Assembly (NCBI RefSeq): GCF_001411555.2
Contig: NC_049907.1
Coordinates: 5,340,243-5,404,242 of the forward strand
Direction of reading: 5' to 3'
DNA: 64,000 nucleotides
Origin: Juglans regia
Lineage: Eukaryota > Streptophyta > Magnoliopsida > Fagales > Juglandaceae
In this document: positions 1-12,470 of the stretch, piece by piece
Layout of the letters: every line of letters begins with the position of its first letter
Numbering within the stretch: the stretch's first letter is position 1
Notes under the pieces: model-generated
The model's input: the letters and a program-made list of their open reading frames with translations, nothing else
The model's database searches: none
Told to the model about the DNA's origin: nothing
Program-made: the position numbers and the translations under genes

Positions 1-153
1 AACCCACCCACTTTTTCCTCTCCTTTTTATACTCTTCCCCATACTTTTCAGGCCCCCTCATCCAGAACCTCTTAACTCTCTCATCTAGCTACCTTAGTTT
101 CTCTCCTGAACATACTCCATCTCACAAGTTTTTTCTCAGTTTTGAAGGTGAAG

Positions 154-633
154 ATGAAGATGGGTGTTTCTGGGCTCCAACTCTTTCTCATCTTGGGTCT
201 CTTGGCCTCCTCCTGCTTAGCACAGGGTCCAGCGTCTTCACCAAGGGCAACGCCGCCAACTGCCACCCCGCCCACCGCCACACCTCCCACACCAGTCCCA
301 TCCCCGCCAGCACCAGTGCCGTCCCCTAAAACATCTCCATCTCCAGCCCCAGCTCCGACCACGCCCGCCCCAACTCCGACCACGCCCGCCCCAGCTCCTT
401 CCACAACTGCACCAACCCCGGCCCCGACCAAGGCTCCCACTCCCTCGCCGGCATCTCCTGCTCCCACCATCTCTTCACCCCCTTCACCCTCTGCTCTTAC
501 TCCCGGCCCCGGAGCTTCCGCACCCGAGCCACCGGCTTCTGCTGAGCCACCGAGTGCTGCATTCTCTACTAGCAAAGCCATTGTTGCTGGGACCGCTCTT
601 GTTGGAGCTTTCTTCGCCGTGGTTCTGGCTTAG
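154..633 (+). CDS. Classical arabinogalactan protein (AGP), 159 aa
   Basis: Intronless gene for a secreted, GPI-anchored cell-surface proteoglycan backbone. Residues 1-23 form a signal peptide ending in a small-residue cleavage site before Gln24. Residues ~24-135 are almost only Pro, Ala, Ser and Thr, with Ala-Pro, Ser-Pro and Thr-Pro dipeptides that in this family are hydroxylated and O-glycosylated with arabinogalactan. The last ~18 residues are hydrophobic (AIVAGTALVG...), preceded by small Ser/Thr residues, as expected of a GPI-addition signal. The start is the ATG at 154; a second in-frame ATG follows at 160, and the frame is open further upstream but without ATG. Few lysines argue against the Lys-rich AGP17/18 subgroup. 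The third-position GC is far above the surroundings. No domain gives a more exact function. Confidence 0.9.
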   Translation: MKMGVSGLQLFLILGLLASSCLAQGPASSPRATPPTATPPTATPPTPVPSPPAPVPSPKTSPSPAPAPTTPAPTPTTPAPAPSTTAPTPAPTKAPTPSPASPAPTISSPPSPSALTPGPGASAPEPPASAEPPSAAFSTSKAIVAGTALVGAFFAVVLA

Positions 634-917
634 ACCGTGTTCGGGTCTGTCCACGTGGAGGCTTTCCAGTTTTAACTAGATCTTTCTTTTCGATTGACGG
701 CTGGGATCTATTTATTTCTCCTTCTATGTTTTTTTTTTCCTTTTAATTTCCTTTTTTTGATATATTTTTTTTCTGTGTTTGTTTCATTCAAAATTGGGTT
801 TGACAGAGGATGCATTTGGACGGTGATGATGAGAATGATTATTTGGAGATTCATTTCTTCTGTGTTGACACGTGTATCCATTTGTAGATGAGTCCCGTGT
901 ACATCAGTTAATAGTTG

Positions 918-923
918 AATAAA
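918..923 (+). other. Poly(A) signal of the AGP gene
   Basis: An exact AATAAA about 285 bases after the AGP stop codon, in a T-rich 3' UTR. It is a plausible near-upstream element for cleavage; the site itself is not visible. Confidence 0.45.
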
Positions 924-1832
924 ACTGTTTGTTATTCTTTTCGTCTCTGATCTGTTACAAAGTTTGCCCATTTCGCTGCTTCTTGTTGGGAAGATACCAT
1001 TTGGATATTCTAAAGATCAATAGCTTTATTTTTTTTATTTTATTATTATTTTATATTTTAAAAAATGATATTTATAATTTTTGTTAAGGAAAATCGTCAT
1101 CATTTATCAAAAGAAACTCATATTTATGACTGGTACATTTTAAGATGCCCCATATCAAATATGACATCATGATAAACCAAAATAATATATTTAAAATTCC
1201 ATCAGTACGATATTTCCTTTTGTGAATGATATGGTATTCACTATTACTGATACTCTCTATAGACGTCAAAGAGATAACACTCTGTCTAAATAGAGATTCA
1301 ATCTCACTTTTTATAAAAAGAGAGAACTCAATATCTATAGATAAACATTTGAGAGATAAATTTTTTTTTTTTTTTTTAATTAATAATGAGAAACTAAAAA
1401 GGAAAACAGTAAGATATATGCGAAAAAAGACGGATTACAATTTGGACCAATTCCAGAAGATTTCGGAATCTGTGACGACCAGTGAAGAAAACACACTTGT
1501 CTCTTTTCAACCATAAAAGTTAGATACAAAAGATTTGGTAGTGGCAACTCCGGTGATATGTCGTATGTGTCGAGAAGAGTTGCCAGAAAGAGTGGTGCGT
1601 GAGGACCACACGTAGATGTGGGCGGCGCGTGAGAACCATGCATGGTGATTTTTGCAAAACCACTACTTTTCTCTGAATGATTTTTGACTTGTAAATCTGC
1701 TTGTGCCGCGTGTGTCTCTCGAAAGTTGTCGGAAATCTATAGATCTATAGTTTTTGGGCTTGAAGAAAGCAAAATAAAACTAAGCAAAAGAAATCTTGAT
1801 AAACAAGATGGGTGAACAGAAAAAAGAGGGAA

Positions 1833-1857
1833 GGAGGAGGAGGAGGAGGAGGAGGAA
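1833..1857. repeat. (GGA)n microsatellite
   Basis: About eight uninterrupted GGA/AGG units within a purine-rich stretch. Confidence 0.8.
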
Positions 1858-4198
1858 GCCGATGCCTCCTTCCCCTCCAGTGAAATTAGATTTGAAACCC
1901 TTGATTTTTTCCTTGGTTTTTTTCCGAGAGAGAGAGAGGGGAAGGAAGTGCCTAAGGTTTTTTCTATGATATTTACCGTTTTTAAGTTGAAAGTTTAATG
2001 CACTCATCTTGAAAAAAAAGAAAAAATTTGAGACTTATATGAAATTATTTTTTAATAATATACCTCATTTTTTCAATGACACAGCCTAAAACTATTTCTA
2101 ACATTATTTTTATACTTGTCATGAATTATATTTTAAGTGGCTATCCGATTATTATTACATGAAAAAATGTGATTATATATAATAAAATTAAAATAAAGAA
2201 TAATACTACTCTTTTCCAAATCATTAACGTGAATTAATTTTGAGACACGATGAATCCCGAACAACTTCTAAATAGCATTATGTCGTCAAATGCAAAAGAG
2301 AGAGTGAATTTAGTGAAATTTTGAGGGATTCCCTCATATTCAAGTTAAATTATAAAAGGGAATAAGTATAATATTTCCTCATAAACTTAAACAAAGAAAT
2401 ATAGGAATGAGTAAATTATGATTTTGTGTTGTTGCACATATATTACTTTCTTTAGGTCCGTGAGGGCGACCGGATCATATGTCACTATCGATTTGGTGGA
2501 CTCTCGACAATGATAATAATGTACTTTGTCATATACCTTAATACTACTTTCCATCGGATTCTCCCATTTTGATTTGAATAATGTTATATATAAATGTATA
2601 AGTTTTGTATAAGTATTTTTTTTTATAAAAATGTAGATTTTATTACGAAAAAAATGTAATTTTTTATTTTATTTTATGGAATCCACAATTTTACAAAATG
2701 CACAATATTTATGCATTTAAAGTTTCTCGTAACATTACTCTTTTAACTTAGCGTGGGGAATCTTATATTTAATATGAGAAATGATATTTGTAATCGTAGA
2801 GTGATACAAGATCCAAATAAAAAAAAAAAATTTTAATAATAAATTTTATTTTTTTTAAATAATTAAGTAATACTTACGCATTTCATTTCATGACTCTATA
2901 TAAGATTACTTTTTCTATATATTTAAGGTGGCTGGTGGCTTTATCAAGTGAATGAGAAGTTACCATCTCGATTGTCGTTTCTGTCTTGAACGAGTTTACA
3001 ATTTACATAGTTGGATTTGTGTTCAAATTAAACCTAAATATTATTATTGGGTATCTCTGATAGAGTTCCAAACTTTCAATTTTTTTTATTCGATAGTTTA
3101 ATCCAAAACTTGAGTAGTCTTGAAATATAAATTCACGACCTACTTGTTTGCATATTATAATTACTGTTTTCAATTCCCTTTTGACGAGGCTTATTAGTTA
3201 TTTTATATGGTAATGAATATAGAATTCTGTGCAGTATTCTTCTTAAAAAAAGTTGATAAATCTAAAATTTATAAGAAAAAAAAATTAATTTTTTAAAAAT
3301 AAACTCCACATTTTTCTTTAAAGAAATTACGTAGACTTGCATTGTATTCTAAAATTATAACTTGCATTACTCTTATAAATAAAGGTAGAAGGTGCTGAAA
3401 TTGGTAGTTCGGACCTCAAACTCTAATAAAGATATTTGTTCAGAAGTTCAAATATATGATATTTATTGCAGCAAGAAATTATAATAAGTCATTAATTCCC
3501 AACACCACCAAAATGCCTCTGCATCACATATGAGTCATTTTAATCAAATTAATTTAATTAAATAGGTCAAATTCTCTGAGCCTTTAACAAGTTAATTTCG
3601 CATCAAATGTCTGCTTAATTGTGTATCGAATTCGGGTCATATCAAATTCACTAAAAAAAAAAAAAAAAGGAGCATTTATGAAGAGTTATTTGCAAAGAAA
3701 ATTATTGTTTATGACGAGAATAGACTTATTTTAATAAGAAATAATAATTTTGACAAGAAATAAGTAATAACAAATAAACAATTTTCTTGTATTGAAATTG
3801 AGTTCAACTTATTCCTGAGCCAATCAATTCTAATCCATTATATTTATTTATTTTTTGGACGAAACTCCAACTTTATTAATTACCCTCTTTTCTAGTGAAG
3901 GAAAATCGTGGTTACAACTGAATACTTGGGATTACATATCATCCTAAATTCTAAACCCAGTTATCAAAATGATATGCAAGAACACAAAGGAAAACCGCTA
4001 ACCTTAATCCAATAGGGATACCTAACAAATCAAAATAAGAAAGTGCGTGGTAACAAAACTTGCAATCAAAACAAGACAAAATAAAGCATAAATTGTACAA
4101 CAAACTATACAACAATAACATTGCTCCCATAATATCTTTTGAAAGGCTGTCACTGGTATTAAAAAAAGACTCTGTACCTCTAATCCATTCTACTCAAT

Positions 4199-4322
4199 TA
4201 AGGCTCCGTTTAGATTTAGAGATGAGATGAATTGAGATGGTTTGTGAATAGTAGTGAGATTTGTGAGTTGAAATTTATGAATAATAGTGAGATGAGTTGA
4301 GATCTCTCAATCCAAACCGGCT
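4199..4322. repeat. Short copy of the ATGAGATGAG MITE family
   Basis: Begins with GGCTCCGTTTAGATTTAGAG, contains GATGAGATGAATTGAGATGG and GAGATGAGTTGAGAT, and ends near AATCCAAACCGG. The same words recur at 25396, 41795, 44672, 50060 and 54408, so this is a dispersed repeat, here internally deleted. Confidence 0.6.
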
Positions 4323-5125
4323 GCAAATGAGTCGAACCCTTCATCCCTAACCCACAAGTTTTATCTCAGTTCGCAGGTCATATTAAAAAGCCAGTAGTAA
4401 TTTTAGTTAGTAAATCCTTATCGATCCTAGGTTTCATATCCAAATGTATATCCCATCAATGATATCCGGAAGTTTTTCTCATTAATAAGCTGAAGAAGTC
4501 TGAATCAAGTTTGTTTATTAATTTACAAGATCCCCAGGATAATTTTGGGCAATTAAGAAGTAAGAACTTGATTAATTAAAAGATAATTAAGTAGAAGTAC
4601 AGATATTATGTTGGGTCTAATACAGTCCGAAGTTGTTTGAATTTATACAAACTTATATGAATCTAAACGAGTTTTATACAAGTTATATTATTTAATAATC
4701 GATTATGATTTTGTGTTAACAAACGAACTTGTTGAGTATTGTTTATTTACAATCCCATGTTTGTTCAATAGACCCAAATATTGAAGAAAGCCTTATCTCG
4801 TGTGGATTGTTTATTGGGACCCTTTGTCCACAAAAGGGTTCACATCTGATCAAAACTATGGGCATATAGAATCGTATATTTTCCAACTTTCAGCTTATGA
4901 TTATAATTTCAAGTTCATACAATTAAAAATCATATTTTTTATAGTACTGTTCTTGTCCAAAAATCATAACATTAGAAAATTGGCACAATGATCGATTAAT
5001 CGATTATCATACTCAAATGTAATACTCAAGTAGACTATATAATAAAGCAACATCTGGCAAACATCTGACAAACAATTATTATATGATTCTACTTTAATGG
5101 AATTCGTACCATATATTACTTTAGA

Positions 5126-5345
5126 GTGGTGCTACTCCCAGAGCTTCCGCCTGTTAAGCGTTATTTGTTTTCAAGTTTTTTTTTTTTTTCTCTTTTTTTA
5201 ATGTGTATTTGTAACACTTTTAAAAACTTTAAAAATATATATATATAATATTATTAAAAAAACTTATTTAATAAAAATAATAATAAAAAAATCCTAACAG
5301 TAACTTCCACGGGAAGAATAGCATTTTCCATTACTTTAGCATCTG
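5126..5345. repeat. MITE-like AT-rich insertion
   Basis: Opposite ends carry roughly inverted sequence (TTTAGAGTGGTGCTACT on the left; the reverse complement of the right end reads CTAAAGTAATGGAAAATGCT) around a core of poly-T and A/T runs. The ends are imperfect and no clear target duplication is seen. Confidence 0.3.
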
Positions 5346-5786
5346 CCTTTTCCTTTTCTATATATTACTGCTATGTATAATTGGTTAGTGAAAAATAATA
5401 AATACAAAAAAAAATAAAATAAAATTATGCCTCCAAAATATTTCTTTGCTCGAATGATTAGTACTCGAGTTAAAGTTGCTACCATGCACACGAGAGGTAC
5501 TGTTATATTTTCCATGATCTATATTATCATTTGAAATTTGAAACGAGAGGTGTGCAAAGTAGGTGATCATGATGAGTAAGGGGAATGTTCACAGAAGACA
5601 ATTAAGTATTTGAGCAATCAATTCGAGAACCGGTTCGCACCACCATAAATCAACCTATATCGAAACGTTCGTCCAAATGGTAACTCTTCGAATAAGTTCA
5701 CTTTGAACTCTTTCAATTTTAAAAAAATGCTCGAGGACACCCTCAACTGATTTCTTTATATTTTTATTTTTTTTGTTTTGTTTTGA

Positions 5787-8546
5787 AATGATTACTTATA
5801 TTCCATAACTCAATTATAGAAGGTTGTGAATATAATGAGAATATTCCTCTGCAAGAATGCTCTCCTCAGAGAGATCAAATGCATTCGTTGCCAGGCAGTG
5901 AGCCACTGCATTAGCCTTCCTAAAAACATGAACAAGAGACTAGCATTGAAATTGTGCTAACAACTTTTTAGTGTCACGAATAAGCAAGCCAACTAAGCTC
6001 CAACTGTCTTCACTGCTTCTGATAGCCTGAACTACCTGCATAGAGTCTCCTACTAGGATAATTCTGGAGGACATTCCTAGCTCGAGACAGAAGGTAACAG
6101 CTCTTAAGGTTGCTACTGCTTCACCCAGTAATGGATTAGGAAAAAGGGCACGGGTGGCCCTCAAAGTGGCCATGACACATCCCTGCTAATCTCTAATTAC
6201 CACTCTGATACCTATCCTGCAATGAACTTTGTCGATGGCTGCATCCCAGTTAACTTTATAACTGTTGGGGGGAGGTTTGCACCATTGAGGTGGGATGGAA
6301 GCTGTAGGGGTCTTCTTTTGTTGGGCACCCTTGAACAAGTGAAGGCTTGAAATACTTGAGGCAACTAAATTGGTGACTTGCTGGGGAGGAATGAATTGAG
6401 ACTCAAACACCCACTTATTCCTCCTCTGCCATATATGTTTTGCTGCATAAGCTGCTTCAGATAAGTCATTCACTGACAGAGTTGAGAAAAGGTGATTGAG
6501 GATCTCATTAAAAGGGGCCTCAGCAATGGAACACTTTTGAAGCTTTCTCGAGCTGCAGCTCCACACAGCTTGGGCAGCCTTACAAGACTAGAGTGCATGA
6601 GAGACTGTCTCAGGGTATAAAAGACATATTGGACACTCAGAGGATTTTAGCACCTTTCTCTTGTATAAATTGACCTTAATGGGGAGGATGTCTTTTGCTA
6701 CTCTCCATAGGAACATCTTGACTGAATGAGGGAGTTTTAACTTTCAAATGTTGTCCCATAGTACAGGAGAACTCTTTGGCATTGAGGCTTGCCCCAAACT
6801 ATCTACATTAAGGGTCCCTTGGAGATGGTATGCAGTCTTCACCGAGAATTTACCATTGGCAGTACATCTCCATGCCAGTTGGTCAGGACTTTTTCAAGGA
6901 CTGATAGGGAGTTTTGTAATTGCTGTAGCCTCAAAATCACTGAAGATATCATGGATCAGGTTGGCATTCCATTGGATAGTATCCTGATCAATAAAAGAAG
7001 AGACTGTGGCATCAGGAGCAAGTATTTTAGGGAGGGATTGCACCCTGAATGAGGGGGGTGGGGGGATGGGGATCCATTTGTCATACCAGATCCTGACCGT
7101 CTCTCCATTCTCTACTTTCCATAAAAGCCCATCGAGCAAAAAAGGTTTAGCAGCTGTTTTACTTTGCCAAACAAAGGAGTCACCGCTTTTGACTTTTACA
7201 TTAGGTAAATCAGTATAAGAGTAGTACTTGGCATGTAAGACTTGAGCAGCCAAGGAAGAAGGGTTTTGAAGAAGTCTCCACCCTTACTTTACAAGTGAGG
7301 CTAAATTGAAGTCCTCAAAGTCCCTAAATTTGAGGCCCTCTTCCTGTTTTGACCTGCCTAGGCCCTTCCAGCTCATCCAATGCAATTTAGATTTTTGTTC
7401 TCTTTGTCCCCACCAAATGGATTCCATGAGTTTGTTGATATTTTTGAGAATGCCCTTAGGAATCTTGAATATCCCCATAATATAAGTGGGAAGAGCTTGT
7501 ATGACAAACTTTAGAAGGATATCTTTGCTTGCCTATGAAAGTAAGTTAGTTTTCCAGCTCCCCATCTAAGATTTGATTATGTCCAGGATAGGGTTAAAGG
7601 TCCTTAATCTGTGCCTTCCAACAAAGGAGGGTAAACCAAGGTACTTATCAAAGGCACCTGAAACTCGAATACAAGTTGTGGCTAGGATAGAGTGCTGAAT
7701 TTCCTGCTTGGTATTCTTGCTAAAGAAGATGAAAGTCTTCTCTAGGTCGAGTCTCTGAACAGAGGCTAATTCGTCGGCACTTAGGATGCTATGTAGCCTA
7801 CTCCACTCAATGGGTTGTGCCTTGCAAAAAATAAGACTGTCATCTGCAAATAATAGATGATTAACTTTCAAAGTGCCATGAGCTATAGGAAAACCAGAAA
7901 TGATCCCCTGTTGCTCATGTTGGTTTAAAGAGTTGCTTAGCATTTCTGAACAAAGAATAAAGCGATAGGGAGAGAGGGGATCTCCTTATCTTATACCCCT
8001 CGAGGGTTTAAAGGTATCTAGAGGTGTGCCATTTAACAGTAGGGAATAAGAAACCATGCCAATACAATGCATAATGAGGTCAATCCATTAATTGCCAAAG
8101 CCCATTTTTTGCATCACAACCTGTAGGAAACTCCATAGAACCTTATCATATGCCTTACTCATGTTGAGTTTAAGGGCCATGAGAACTTCCTTTTGTCTTC
8201 TCAGCCTATTTTGCATAGAATGAAGTAATTAATAGGCCACTATGATATTATCAGAAATAGTTTTTCTCGGGACAAATGCACTTTGAGTGGGTGAGATCAG
8301 TCGAGGCAGAATGGATTTAAGTCTTTGATATGACCTTTGCAATGATTTTATAGAGTACATTGTAAAAGTTGATTGGTCTGTAATCCGTGACTAAAAAAGG
8401 GGTTCTTTTCTTGGGAATGAGGGTTATGAATGTCTTGTTTATGGCATGGAATCCAGTCCTTGAATTAAGCAGTTTAGTAACAGCAGCTACCACATCATCC
8501 CCCACAATTGACCAATGATTTTGACAGAAGAATGCTGGGACACTAT
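5787..8546 (-). pseudogene. Decayed LINE (L1-type) ORF2: reverse transcriptase, zf-RVT and RNase H
   Basis: Minus-strand fragments in several frames follow the order of a plant L1 polyprotein. From 8546: the reverse transcriptase start with TLIPKK and YRPINFYNVLYKIIAK; then HLLFADDSLIFCKA with the FADD catalytic motif (7566-7943); thumb and connection (KLHWMSWKGLGRSK); the cysteine-poor zf-RVT region (WQRRNKWVFES, 6186-6566); and an RNase H end (NWDAAIDK, VGDSMQVVQAI, HVFRKANAVAHCLA) closing at a TAA near 5815. Frames change several times and the endonuclease domain is absent, so it is dead. A T-rich run on the plus strand at 5751-5786 fits the poly(A) tail of a minus-strand insertion. Confidence 0.88.
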
Positions 8547-9065
8547 CATATTCAATTCAATTCTCATTCATCTCACAAAATACGTAGGTATTTTTTGTAA
8601 TTAAGAAATTTGGTTCGATTTCTTATTATATAATATAAAATGTGATAAAAATAAATTAATTAGTTAATATTAATTAGAATATTAATTAGAATATTAATTA
8701 TTAAGTTAATTATAATATAATAATAATTATTATTATTAATATTTAATTTAATTAGAATATAATTATTATTAATTTAATATTTAATGTTAATTTAATATTT
8801 AATAAATGTAATAAATAATAAATTAATTTAATTAGAATATAATTATTAATAATATTAACTTGGTAGAAATATTATAAAATGTGATACAAATAAATTAAAT
8901 AAAAAATTATTAAATTAATAATCTTTTATTATTTTATAGAGAGTAAATGGCTAATCTAATGTGGAGATTGAATTTAAATGGAATAGACAAATGTAAAAAA
9001 ATGTGATATTGGCTAAATTTTGAAGATGAATTTGGCCAAGCCAATGAGAATGCTCTAAGAGCATG
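8547..9065. repeat. AT-rich insertion or MITE inside the LINE
   Basis: Separates the LINE RT from an ORF1 remnant. Nearly all A/T with many TTAATT words. The right end reads GCCAATGAGAATGCTC, whose complement (GAGCATTCTCATTGGC) is partly matched by CATTCTCATTCATC at the left. Tentatively a MITE; no target duplication identified. Confidence 0.35.
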
Positions 9066-9170
9066 CCTAAATTTGGAAAGCAGTACCTCTTCCACTGAAA
9101 GACTAGTCTCCTGTTGTTCATCCTTAGTTAACTTGAGGCCCTCGCATAGATTTGCTAACTCTTCCTCCGT
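9066..9170 (-). pseudogene. LINE ORF1 N-terminal remnant (DUF4283-type)
   Basis: Translating the minus strand from about 9170 gives EEELANLCEGLKLTKDEQQE and then SLSVEEVLLSKF, typical of the start of DUF4283 proteins, the ORF1/gag-like partner of plant L1 elements. The expected initiator reads ACG. It sits upstream of the RT remnant in the same orientation, so both are one internally deleted LINE whose 5' UTR may reach to ~9430. Confidence 0.6.
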
Positions 9171-9433
9171 TGTCTACAACTCAAACAGATATCGGACTAA
9201 AGCTCTACAGACCAAAGATCTAAGAGACTAAACTCTATATTCCACAAGGAGTCATAGAGAGAAACCCAACTTCTTCAATTGATTTCAAAGTTGGCACAAC
9301 ACCCTTTGGAACATTGCTGTAAAATTGGTGTTAGAGAGAGATAAAAACAAGGCAACTTCTTTAATTATGCTTGTCAGATGTGGTTACCATGAAGTTCAAA
9401 ATTGAATTGCACTCAGTGAAGGTTAAAACGTGT

Positions 9434-9491
9434 GTTTGGATGTTGAACGAAGTCTAAAAGTGAAGAGTTCATATGCTTCCAACATCCAAAC
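9434..9491. repeat. Small hairpin MITE-like repeat
   Basis: GTTTGGATGTTG at 9434-9445 is exactly inverted as CAACATCCAAAC at 9480-9491, leaving a 34-base loop. Confidence 0.5.
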
Positions 9492-9494
9492 GAG

Positions 9495-10022
9495 CCATAA
9501 TACTAATATTAATACTAATACTATACTACACTATGCAAATACTATACTATACTATACTATACAATACTAATACTATAATATACTATATAATACTATACTA
9601 TACGATGCTAATACTATACTATACTAAACTACTATACTATTCTATATTATACTAATACTAATATTAATATTAATATTATACTACACTATACTATACTAAG
9701 ACTAATATAATACTATACTATATATAAATAAGTTAATAATTATTAACTTATTTATGTATAGTAGATTGGTAATAGCATTATTAGGATATATATATATCTC
9801 TGTGTGTATAATAGTACCATATAATGATATAGTATTTGATTATAATTTATGTATGTCAGTGATAATATGTTAGTGTCTAACTTATTTATATATTTGATTA
9901 TATGTATGTTAGCATATTATATATTGTATATAGTATATAGTATTATATATAATATATAATATATATGATATGATATCACTATATATATGAAATATACCAC
10001 TATATATATATATATATATATG
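9495..10022. repeat. TACTA/TATA low-complexity tract
   Basis: Runs of ACTAT, TATAC and TAATACTA units, later pure TA dinucleotides. No gene; short frames in it are repeat translations. Confidence 0.8.
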
Positions 10023-11049
10023 ACAGCCGTTCGAAGGTGATGATATCACATTTAAATGTAACATTCATGTTTGAACATTTTTTTCAATGAAACGTTTTGT
10101 TCGGACGTTTCCTTTTAGTGATTGGCACCTTTAGAAATCGTGATAGATAATTTTGCCCACCAATCCTTGGCAATGAGCCATGTTCGAAGGGTAATTTTCA
10201 GTGTTCAAATGGGATTCTAAAAATTTTGTCAACAAGAAAAATTCAATGCTGAAAAATTTTCATGTTCGAACATGAATTATGATCAGTAACATTCGAATGG
10301 TAACTGATTTAAGAGGACATGCATTTTTTCACCATATAAAGTACATTTTAAAATGGAATGACCACGTTTTGTGTCAGGGAACTTATTACAATGACTGTAG
10401 TCACCATAATAAGTATAAAAAAAATTTGAACCCCGCTTAAGTACCCCAGAACACTCACCAAGGCATGAGACTTCTTCATTCCGAGGGGGGTCTTTTTCAA
10501 TTTCCTGCCGAGAAAGAACGATTTTGAGCCCCTTTCTTAAAAAATCAAGAGAGAGAGAGAGTCACATTTGAGTTTAGAGAGAGACAAAGAGTGAGAGAGA
10601 GAGAGAGATAGAGTGGGTAAGATCAAATGAGAGTTGCATGGAGAGGGCTGCACACGAATTTAGAAAATGTATGTTCTTTGTTAAATCTCTATATATGTTT
10701 TAACTTATGTTAATCTTCATTTTCAAATTTTGTTATTACTAATTTTATTGTATTTATTAAATGTGGTGTAGGTGTTTTGTGGTTTATTGGGACGTTGTTT
10801 GGAGTTGCATTGAAAGTAAATATTATAAATTCTACTAGTTTGTGTGTTTCTCTGTATTGTGCATATATGATTTGTGTGCGTGTGTTCGTGGATACTCATT
10901 GTATTTTGGATTGTACATTTCTTGATGATGTTTTGTGTTTGCATTTGGAAACTGGGTTGAAACTGTTTGAACGATATATGTTACCATTCGAATGGTTGTG
11001 TTGCGTTCGAACATATAGTACATACAATTATCATTACAGATTACACATA
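10023..11049. other. Left flank of CACTA-2, no gene
   Basis: Contains scattered TTCGAAC/TTCGAATG words like those of the CACTA termini, a GA microsatellite (about 10547-10608) and otherwise unassigned sequence. The open frames on both strands are not supported. Confidence 0.45.
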
Positions 11050-11690
11050 GCAGAACGACTGTATATGTAATTATTAAAAAATTATACTTAAAATGGCAGA
11101 TGCACTTTTTATTTATAACAATATTAAGGTAATCATATAACACAATTAACATCATAATTCATTAGGTATATAGAATGTATAATTTAATACTTAGAAACCC
11201 CCAAATTAAATTATAAAAAATATGTAAAATAATTTACAATTGAATTAATTACTAAAAAAAATATACTTAAAAAAATCTTTAATACACTTAGAAACACCCA
11301 ATTAAATTATAAATAATATGCCAAAATAATTGACACCTTCATTAAGTACTAAGAAAATACAGTTCAAAAAAATTATGCACTTTTATACTATTTATAACCA
11401 TAATTAAATCTAAAAGTTAGAAACAATCCAATTAGATTTAAATAGATCATATAACACAATTAACATCATAGTTAATTAGGTGGTATTATATTAAACTAGA
11501 AACAAGCAATTAAAGACTTATAAAAACATGCCAAAATAATTGACACCTTCATTAATTACTAAAAAATACACTTTAAAAAAACGATGCACTTTTATATTAT
11601 TTATAACCATAATTAAATTTAAAATTTAGAATCAGTCCAATTAGACTTAAGGAAATAATATAACACAATTAGATTATACAATAATGATAC
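11050..11690. repeat. Degenerate ~210 bp tandem repeat
   Basis: GCCAAAATAATTGACACCTT starts copies at 11320 and 11530 (210 bases apart), each followed by TGCACTTTTATA and TATTTATAACCATAATTAAAT. A third, more divergent copy lies at 11090-11250. It occupies the place in CACTA-2 that the 95 bp minisatellite holds in CACTA-1. Confidence 0.7.
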
Positions 11691-11745
11691 ACCTTTATTT
11701 ATATTTGTTGTTTGATTTATTCTCGTGTCTTCACTACAACAGAAA

Positions 11746-11783
11746 GGGTCTTTTGGGACGAAAATTTTCGTCCCAAAAGACCC
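11746..11783. repeat. 38 bp perfect palindrome next to the CACTA-1 left terminus
   Basis: GGGTCTTTTGGGACGAAAA is followed directly by its exact reverse complement, centred between 11764 and 11765. GGGACGAAAA recurs singly in the right arm and at the CACTA-2 terminus. Confidence 0.9.
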
Positions 11784-11924
11784 CAATTTCGTCCCGTAAA
11801 AATTTTTGGGACGAAAAAAATTCGTCCCAAAGTCGTTCCAATATCACTGTGCCAAAAGGTATTTTGGGAAGAAAATCACCATTTCGTCCCAAAAAATTTC
11901 TTTTGGGACGAAATTGAAGGAAAC

Positions 11925-12300
11925 CGTTCGAACACGTTCGAACGAAAAATTTTTTTCGTCACGGTTTAAATTCGTCCCAGAAAATAGTTCGAACGGAAAA
12001 AATTTTAAGTTCGAACAGTAGTAACGTGTTTGAACGATTTCGAAATATGTTCGAACACACATGAATTCGTTCGAACGTTATGAATTGTCTTTGTGTTCGA
12101 ACGTTAAATGGTCAGGTCGAACGCGCTATATGGATTCAAACGGTATAGGATATGTTCGAACAGGACTGAAATTATTTACGTTCGAACGTTGTGTGATCGT
12201 TCGAACACGATGAACATGAATTTCGTTCGAACATATTGTCTACGTTCGAACGCTATTGTCGTTACATAGAGTTCGAACGTTTTACGTTCGTTCGAACGAT
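11925..12300. repeat. Subterminal GTTCGAAC cluster A (left end of CACTA-1)
   Basis: About 14 copies of the palindromic octamer GTTCGAAC, often extended to CGTTCGAACG, in both orientations and spaced ~15-30 bases. In En/Spm-type elements such subterminal repeats are binding sites of the TNPA/TNP1-type protein. Confidence 0.85.
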
Positions 12301-12470
12301 ATCTCTTTAATTTAAATCAATAATAGAAAACCAAATAGACATTCATACTATTTGCCACAATACATTAGAAACTGTTTAACACTCACAAAAGTGTGAAAAT
12401 AAGCGCAAAGTAAATAAATAACAGTCGAGACAGGTATTGTTCGTACATAAATAGATAATCCCAAAATCCA

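Larger units (their letters stand above)
1000..5750. other. AT-rich intergenic DNA without a recognisable gene
   Basis: Nothing here supports a coding gene: reading frames are short and of low complexity. It holds poly-A/T runs, a GGA microsatellite and two MITE-like segments listed separately. Confidence 0.6.

Noticed and set aside
142..153. Longer AGP start
   Set aside because: The frame is open upstream of 154 but the first codon there is TTG; the first ATG, with a good signal peptide after it, is at 154.
81..581. Minus-strand Gly/Ala-rich frame opposite the AGP gene
   Set aside because: It is the complement of the Pro/Ala repeat; no start context or family resemblance.
9970..10010. Left terminus of CACTA-2 at CACTATATATA
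   Set aside because: Matches only the CACTA pentamer inside a TA repeat; the following ACAACA/GGGACGAAA words are missing.
10777..11070. Cys/Tyr-rich open frame in CACTA-2 left flank
   Set aside because: Low complexity, overlapped by other frames on both strands, no motif.
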